Shown: in pieces, positions 12,686 to 17,493 of the stretch
Numbering within the stretch: the stretch's first letter is position 1
Layout: the number at the start of each line of letters is the position of its first letter
DNA from: Archaeoglobus sp.
GTDB lineage: Archaea; Halobacteriota; Archaeoglobi; Archaeoglobales; Archaeoglobaceae
Assembly: GCA_003978865.1 (NCBI GenBank)
Contig: QNXS01000020.1
Span: 1 to 17,493 of the forward strand
Direction of reading: 5' to 3'
DNA: 17,493 bases
The notes under the pieces: model-generated
What the model was told of the DNA's origin: nothing
Seen by the model: the letters and a program-made list of their open reading frames with translations, nothing else
Databases searched by the model: none
Program-made: the position numbers and the translations under genes

Positions 12686-15600
12686 ATGGCGGTCACTCTC
12701 GACAGATTCTTTCCACTTTTCGACGAAAAAGTTGTAGATAGTAGAAAAGTTACACTTCTTGAAGAAATTAGAAAGTACCATGACAACCTAATAAGAGAAG
12801 CTGAAAAAGTTTATGATGTTGCTAAAAAAGCAAGGAAGAAGGGTTTAGATCCATCTCTCGAAGTTGAAATACCGGTAGCAAGAAACATGGCGGAGAGGGT
12901 AGAAAGACTTCTCCACTTGGATGGAATAGCTGACAGGATAGTAGAACTTGAAGAGAAAGGAATAAGCAGAGAAAGTGTTTGCTTTCATATTGCCGATGAT
13001 ATAATAAAAGGAAAATTCGGCAAATTTGACAGGTTAGAAGCAATAGAGCTTGCCATTCGAAGTGCAGTAGCAATACTTACAGAAGGAGTTGTTGCAGCAC
13101 CAATAGAAGGTATAGCCAAGGTTGGTATAGGCAGAAACGATGATGGTAGCGATTTTCTTAAAATATACTATGCAGGGCCGATAAGAAGTGCTGGGGGTAC
13201 AGCACAGGTAATATCCGTATTAGTTGGTGATTTTGTAAGAAAAAAACTCGGAATTTCGAGATATAAACCAACGGAGCAGGAGATACTTAGATACTGCGAG
13301 GAAATACCACTCTACAAAAAAGTTGCTAACTTGCAGTACCTTCCAAGTGATACGGAAATAAAAATTATAATTTCAAATTGTCCTGTATGCATAGATGGAG
13401 AACCCACTGAAGATGTTGAAGTTTCAGGCTATAGAAATTTACCGAGAGTTGAGACAAACAGAGTTAGAGGTGGCATGTGCTTAGTAGTAGCTGAAGGATT
13501 GGCTCTGAAAGCACCTAAGCTAAAAAAGCTTGTAGATGGTCTTTCAATAGAGGGCTGGGAATGGATAGACAGACTGATAAAGAAAGATGAGGACAGTGAA
13601 GGCAAAAATGAAGGTAAAAAAGATGGTGTAAAGCCAAAAGATAAGTACCTGTCAGATATTGTTGCTGGAAGACCTGTTTTCAGTCATCCATCGTGTAAAG
13701 GGGGATTCAGACTCAGATACGGTAGAGCAAGAAATTCAGGTTTTGCAACAGTCGGAATAAACCCTGCAACAATGGTAATATCTGATAACTTCATAGCTAT
13801 AGGAACACAGTTAAAAATAGAGAGACCGGGAAAAGCTGGTAGTGTCGTTCCTGTAACTTCCATAGAAGGACCGACAGTCAGGCTTAAAAATGGTGATGTG
13901 ATCAGAATTGACAGTTATTCCGAGGCTTTAAAGCTTAGAGATTATGTTGAAGTAATACTTGATATGGGTGAAATTCTAATAAACTTTGGAGATTTCCTTG
14001 AAAACAACCATCCATTGCTCCCGTCTCCATTTGTTTATGAATGGTGGGTTCAGGAGTGCAGGAAAGCGGGTGTACCCTCAAAGTTTCTGAAAGAAAAAAT
14101 TGATGAAGATTTAGCTTTAAAAATTTGTGACGAATATGGAGCACCTCTGCACCCCGAATATACTTACCTCTGGCACGATTTAAGCTGTGAGGAGGTAACG
14201 TTTCTCAGAAACTGGCTCTGTGAGTGCGGGAAGGTGGAAGGCAGGATAGGAATTCTTACCGTAAAACCCAATGATGAAGGAAAGAAAATTCTTGAAAAAT
14301 TACTTGTACAACATAAAGTTAGAGACGGCTTGTTTGTGATAGAAAAGTGGAAGGTACTTGCGAGATGTCTCGGATTGGATGAAACGCTGAAAGAGAAAGT
14401 TCAGCTTCCAGAGAATGCTACATCACCTCTTGAACTTGTAAGAAGACTATCCGGGCTTGATATAAGAGCCCGCTCTCCATGGAGAATTGGGGCAAGAATG
14501 GGTAGACCTGAGAAGGCAAGAGAAAGAAAAATGAGTCCACCACCACATATTTTATTTCCGCTTGGACAGGCGGGTGGAAAAACGAGAGACATAAAAAATG
14601 CTGTTAATTACACCTCATCCTACAACTCCGCAAAGGGAGTGATAAATGTTGAGGTTGCAGTTAGAAGATGTAAAAAATGCGGAAAAGAAACATTCTGGCT
14701 TAAGTGTGAGTGTGGCGGACTTACCGAGCAGGTTTACTACTGTCCAAAGTGCAGAATAAAAGTTGGTAGTGAAATCTGTCCAAAGTGCAAAGAAGAAACA
14801 ATTGCACACACGAGGAGAGATGTGAATATCAGGGAACTTTACGAGAAAGCACTAGAAAATCTTGGGGAAAGAAACAATCTTTCAACGATAAAGGGTGTTA
14901 TGGGAATGACATCAAAACTTAAGATTCCAGAAAGACTTGAAAAAGGAATCCTTAGAGCAAAACATGGAGTTTATGTGTTTAAAGATGGAACGGCCAGATT
15001 TGATATGACAGATATACCGATCACACACTTCAGACCAAGAGAAATAGGAATTAGTGTTGAAAAACTGAAAGAACTTGGATATGAGCATGATTGGAAGGGT
15101 AGAAAACTCAGGAGTGACGATCAGATTGTAGAATTAAAACCTCAGGACGTTATACTGGCTAAAAAAGCTGGAGAGTACCTTGTGAAGGTTGCCAAATTTG
15201 TAGACGAGTTACTTGTAAAGTTTTACGGATTAGAACCATTCTACAAAGTTGAGAGACCTGAAGATCTCATAGGTCATCTTGTAATTGGACTCGCACCCCA
15301 CACCTCTGCTGGTGTACTTGGTAGGATAATAGGTTTTGCTGATGTTCTGGCTGGATACGCTCATCCATACTTCCATGCGGCAAAGAGAAGAAACTGCGAC
15401 GGAGATGAAGACTGTGTTATGCTTTTACTTGACGGACTGCTCAACTTCTCCAAGGCTTACCTGCCGGATAAAAGAGGCGGGAAAATGGATGCACCATTGG
15501 TCTTGACAGCTATAGTCGATCCAAGAGAGGTTGATAGCGAAGTTCACAACATGGACATAGTTGAGAGCTATCCGCTTGAGTTTTACGAGGCAACTCTAAG

Positions 15601-16075
15601 ATATGCCAATCCAAAGGATGTCAGTGGACTGATCGAAAAAGTTGGAGACAGGCTCGATACGGATTACAAAGATTGTTGCTTGGCATTTACTCACGACACC
15701 AGAGACATAACCATGGGTGTTAAGGAAAGTGCTTACAAATCCCTGAAGTCGATGCAGGAAAAGGTTAGGGCTCAGATGGCTTTAGCAGAAAAGATAAGTG
15801 CCGTCAACGAAGACGATGTTGCTGAAAGAGTGATAAACAGACACTTTCTGCCAGACATAATAGGAAACTTGAGAGCATTCTCAAGACAGGAGTTCAGGTG
15901 TGTTAATTGCAATACTAAGTACAGAAGAGTTCCCCTATCGGGCAAGTGCCTAAAGTGTGGAGGTAACTTAACACTTTCAGTTCACTTTGGTTCAATAAAA
16001 AAATATCTTGACCTTTCCATTGAATTAAGTGAGAAATACAGGGTTAGTGAGTACACCAAACAAAGATTAAAATAG
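12686..16075 (+). CDS. polC: DNA polymerase D large (catalytic) subunit DP2, ending early
   Basis: DP2 is the catalytic subunit of the D-family replicative polymerase found in euryarchaea and some other archaea. The frame gives 1129 residues and starts at ATG 12686. The N-terminal domain begins after a short extension at KYHDNLIREAEKVY, and IPVARNMAERVE is typical. GPIRSAGGTAQ near residue 165 is a family hallmark. A charged low-complexity linker (about 300-320) interrupts the N-terminal half. A multi-cysteine zinc region lies at about 662-705. The catalytic core NCDGDEDCVMLLLDG has the paired aspartates D905 and D907. A last zinc module uses C1072, C1075, C1088 and C1091. No intein is present. 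The frame stops at TAG 16073 within the expected C-terminal helix (SEYTKQRLK), while the rest of that helix and a PCNA-binding peptide continue in the -1 frame. The small subunit DP1 is not in the window. Confidence 0.95.
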   Translation: MAVTLDRFFPLFDEKVVDSRKVTLLEEIRKYHDNLIREAEKVYDVAKKARKKGLDPSLEVEIPVARNMAERVERLLHLDGIADRIVELEEKGISRESVCFHIADDIIKGKFGKFDRLEAIELAIRSAVAILTEGVVAAPIEGIAKVGIGRNDDGSDFLKIYYAGPIRSAGGTAQVISVLVGDFVRKKLGISRYKPTEQEILRYCEEIPLYKKVANLQYLPSDTEIKIIISNCPVCIDGEPTEDVEVSGYRNLPRVETNRVRGGMCLVVAEGLALKAPKLKKLVDGLSIEGWEWIDRLIKKDEDSEGKNEGKKDGVKPKDKYLSDIVAGRPVFSHPSCKGGFRLRYGRARNSGFATVGINPATMVISDNFIAIGTQLKIERPGKAGSVVPVTSIEGPTVRLKNGDVIRIDSYSEALKLRDYVEVILDMGEILINFGDFLENNHPLLPSPFVYEWWVQECRKAGVPSKFLKEKIDEDLALKICDEYGAPLHPEYTYLWHDLSCEEVTFLRNWLCECGKVEGRIGILTVKPNDEGKKILEKLLVQHKVRDGLFVIEKWKVLARCLGLDETLKEKVQLPENATSPLELVRRLSGLDIRARSPWRIGARMGRPEKARERKMSPPPHILFPLGQAGGKTRDIKNAVNYTSSYNSAKGVINVEVAVRRCKKCGKETFWLKCECGGLTEQVYYCPKCRIKVGSEICPKCKEETIAHTRRDVNIRELYEKALENLGERNNLSTIKGVMGMTSKLKIPERLEKGILRAKHGVYVFKDGTARFDMTDIPITHFRPREIGISVEKLKELGYEHDWKGRKLRSDDQIVELKPQDVILAKKAGEYLVKVAKFVDELLVKFYGLEPFYKVERPEDLIGHLVIGLAPHTSAGVLGRIIGFADVLAGYAHPYFHAAKRRNCDGDEDCVMLLLDGLLNFSKAYLPDKRGGKMDAPLVLTAIVDPREVDSEVHNMDIVESYPLEFYEATLRYANPKDVSGLIEKVGDRLDTDYKDCCLAFTHDTRDITMGVKESAYKSLKSMQEKVRAQMALAEKISAVNEDDVAERVINRHFLPDIIGNLRAFSRQEFRCVNCNTKYRRVPLSGKCLKCGGNLTLSVHFGSIKKYLDLSIELSEKYRVSEYTKQRLK

Positions 16076-16143
16076 ATGTAGAAATAAGATCCATATTCGA
16101 GAGCGAAACAAATAAACAGGTAAGCATCGCTGAATTTTTCTAA
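16072..16143 (+). other. Out-of-frame C-terminal tail of DP2 with PCNA-interacting (PIP) box
   Basis: Read in the -1 frame from the AAAA run at 16069-16072, the DNA encodes 23 further residues, beginning IDVEIRSIFE and ending KQVSIAEFF, followed by TAA at 16141-16143. The first part completes the helix expected after KQRL in DP2 proteins. The end is a PIP box (Q-x-x-I-x-x-F-F) at the extreme C-terminus, where a PCNA-binding peptide is known in Pyrococcus DP2. In the -1 frame the nearest upstream stop is TGA at 16048-16050, so the shift must happen between 16051 and 16075. AAAA next to TAG is the obvious place. The tail would make the protein 1152 residues. Confidence 0.85.
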
Positions 16144-16210
16144 TTATCTAATTATATATTATTCTAAATTAAATTTTAAATACTATTTTAATTACGATAC
16201 AACACCCGAT
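16144..16210. other. AT-rich gap between convergent genes
   Basis: The 67 bases between the DP2 tail and the potassium channel are almost all A and T (for example TTATCTAATTATATATTATT). T runs occur on both strands, and it probably ends transcription from both sides. No gene or hairpin stands out. Confidence 0.4.
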
Positions 16211-17212
16211 CTATTGGCCTGTTATGAGCTGGTGTGCTTTCTTCAACCCATCCTCCCTACCAAGAACGTAGAGTAAGTCTCCCTTATAAACCTTGGTGTC
16301 TGGGTCGGGAAATATTATTTCACCGTTTCTTTCTATAGTTACAACAATGCACCCCGTAAGCTTTCTAATCTCTGTATCTTTTAAAGGAATATCGTGAAAC
16401 TTATCATTCTTCAGTTCCATTTTCTCAAGCATAAGTGTACCCATTTTTCCAATTATTTCTATGAAGTCAGCAGCAGTTGGACGCGTTACGGCAACACAAA
16501 CTTTTCTAGCTGAATCGTGATAGGGCGAGAGAAGCATATCAGCTCCCGCTCTCTTAAGCTTTTTCTCTCCGCCCGGAGTTCTGAGTACAGCTATAGCAAA
16601 TACTTTTGGATTTAAGTCCTTCGCAACCATAACCGCAAAAGCGTTTACCGAGTCACTGTTAGTGCAGGCAACAATACATTTTGCCCTTCTTATTCCTGCT
16701 CTCTCAAGCACATCTTCTTCGGTGCAATCTCCCTGAATTGCTATAATTCCATCTTCCCTTGCACTTACAACTCTCGTGGTATCTAAATCTATAACAACTA
16801 CATTCTTCAATTCTTTTATAAGTTCCTTTGCCATTTCTTTACCCATCCTACCGTAACCACAAATTATACAGTGGTCTTCCATTTTTTCCAGCACTTTTTT
16901 CCACCTCTCAATTCTTTTTTCAAGAAGAATAGGAAGTATGGCATCAACTGAATATAGGAATGTGGCAACACCAAATATCATGAGAAACATGGAAAGAACT
17001 TTTCCAGCTACAGTAAGTTTACCCACTTCCCTATAACCTGTTGTTGTTATAGTAATTATAGTCATATACAGGCAATCAAACCAGCTCCAACCTTCCAATA
17101 AATGGTAACCAACCGTACCCAAAAGTGTAACACTAACTAATAAACCAATCACTCTTAGAACTTCTCCTCTCAAATCACCGTTTTTTCCTCTAATTTCAAG
17201 CCCATGTCTCAT
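16211..17212 (-). CDS. Two-helix potassium channel with RCK (TrkA-N/TrkA-C) domains
   Basis: The 333-residue protein has MthK/Kch-like architecture: two membrane helices (about 19-38 and 69-95) around a pore loop, then a cytoplasmic RCK domain. The RCK-N Rossmann fold shows CGYGRMGKEMA (118-128) and VVVIDLD (138-144). RCK-C (TrkA-C) occupies about 253-333 and ends GDLLYVLGRED. Such channels form tetramers gated by ligand binding to the RCK ring. The selectivity filter reads TTTGYREVG (56-64), with Arg61 where the usual TVGYGD has Gly. An additional internal start could give a free RCK ring, as in MthK, but none is clearly marked. The start is ATG 17212, with a TATA-like box about 29 bases upstream. 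It is convergent with polC, so functionally unrelated to it. Confidence 0.88.
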   Translation of the reverse strand: MRHGLEIRGKNGDLRGEVLRVIGLLVSVTLLGTVGYHLLEGWSWFDCLYMTIITITTTGYREVGKLTVAGKVLSMFLMIFGVATFLYSVDAILPILLEKRIERWKKVLEKMEDHCIICGYGRMGKEMAKELIKELKNVVVIDLDTTRVVSAREDGIIAIQGDCTEEDVLERAGIRRAKCIVACTNSDSVNAFAVMVAKDLNPKVFAIAVLRTPGGEKKLKRAGADMLLSPYHDSARKVCVAVTRPTAADFIEIIGKMGTLMLEKMELKNDKFHDIPLKDTEIRKLTGCIVVTIERNGEIIFPDPDTKVYKGDLLYVLGREDGLKKAHQLITGQ

Positions 17213-17237
17213 TTAAATGTTATTTCGAAAAATTTAG

Positions 17238-17246
17238 TAATATATC
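17238..17246 (-). promoter_or_regulatory. TATA-like box for the potassium channel
   Basis: The minus strand reads GATATATTA here, about 29 bases upstream of ATG 17212, in the 61-base gap after the stop of the preceding minus-strand gene. Confidence 0.4.
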
Positions 17247-17273
17247 TGTCGTTCAGCTGATGATGGTGATACT

Positions 17274-17493
17274 TCAAGCTATATCCCTCGAAGTGTCTAT
17301 CTGCACACCTTCACTTATGTAAAACTTGAATGTTTCAAGCATCGGAGTTTTGTCTCTGATCTTGGGAATTGCCAGTCTGCTGCTCATTCTATCTCCAACT
17401 CTCTCGGTGTCTATGTCAAATACAACGTCACTCACATCCAAGACCATGTTGACTATATCTATAGGGTGGACGTTCTTCATCAGATATATGTAG
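17274..17493 (-). CDS. C-terminal end of a probable RecA/KaiC-like (RAD55 family) ATPase
   Basis: The minus strand is open from the window edge to TGA at 17274-17276, giving the last 72 residues of a longer protein. The frame remains open upstream of the first Met in the window (YIYLMKNV), so that Met is not necessarily the start. The tail runs HPIDIVNMVLDVSDVVFDID, then RLAIPKIRDKTPMLE, then FKFYISEGVQIDTSRDIA. A hydrophobic 'D-V-V-F-D' strand, a basic 'IPKIR' stretch and a final 'I-D-T-S/T-R' are common at the end of archaeal KaiC/RAD55-like ATPase domains. The Walker motifs would be outside the window, so the call rests on the tail alone and could be wrong. Confidence 0.4.
   Translation of the reverse strand, partial: YIYLMKNVHPIDIVNMVLDVSDVVFDIDTERVGDRMSSRLAIPKIRDKTPMLETFKFYISEGVQIDTSRDIA

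Noticed and set aside
16073..16075. UAG in polC read through as pyrrolysine
   Set aside because: The downstream codons in the same frame are ATG TAG AAA TAA; the family-like tail is in the -1 frame, so read-through would not restore it.
17255..17270. TGATGATGG near the right end as a C/D box RNA
   Set aside because: No D or D' box lies at the right distance downstream, and the region is only a short gap between two minus-strand genes.

Overview
The window looks like a chromosomal housekeeping segment from a thermophilic euryarchaeon, most likely of the Archaeoglobales (Archaeoglobus, Ferroglobus or Geoglobus type). The evidence is the large subunit of the euryarchaeal D-family DNA polymerase, the short archaeal adenylosuccinate synthetase, archaeal FAD synthase RibL, archaeal Nob1, an AglJ-like N-glycosylation enzyme and a futalosine-pathway menaquinone gene (menaquinone being typical of Archaeoglobales among euryarchaea). 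Arg codons are mostly AGA/AGG, and several first genes lie about 20-28 bases downstream of a TATA-like box with no leader. The genus is inferred from gene content only.

Layout. 1-3923 is on the minus strand: the N-terminal part of a DUF1646-like membrane transporter (cut by the window edge), a GT3-type glycogen synthase-like glycosyltransferase, and the biotin carboxylase subunit of pyruvate carboxylase. A divergent promoter region at 3924-3983 leads into a tight plus-strand cluster: nob1, a GfcR/PRTase-like regulator, an AglJ-like glycosyltransferase and mqnE (14-base overlap, then gaps of 12 and 6 bases). After a short hairpin-bearing spacer come a long-chain polyprenyl synthase, a small four-helix membrane protein and, unexpectedly, a SpoVG homologue. 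Next are a YfcE/MJ0936-like phosphodiesterase, purA, the overlapping pair ribL and a PLP aminotransferase, tRNA-Val(UAC), and polC (DP2). The right end is minus strand and convergent with polC: a two-helix potassium channel with RCK domains and the C-terminal end of a probable RecA/KaiC-like ATPase.

How the genes may work together. MqnE (menaquinone head group), a polyprenyl synthase with long-chain features (menaquinone tail or dolichol) and an AglJ-like enzyme (acts on dolichyl phosphate) sit together, suggesting a membrane-isoprenoid theme. No CRISPR array, insertion sequence, prophage or defence system is visible.

Most notable observation. The DP2 reading frame ends at a UAG just before its expected C-terminal tail. 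That tail, ending in a near-perfect PCNA-interacting peptide (QVSIAEFF), is present intact in the -1 frame directly after an AAAA run. This is either a one-base sequence error, a real frameshift mutation, or a -1 frameshift site controlling whether polymerase D carries its PCNA tether. Other points of interest are the archaeal SpoVG, 11-base tandem repeats upstream of both purA and polC, and a GYR potassium-channel filter.
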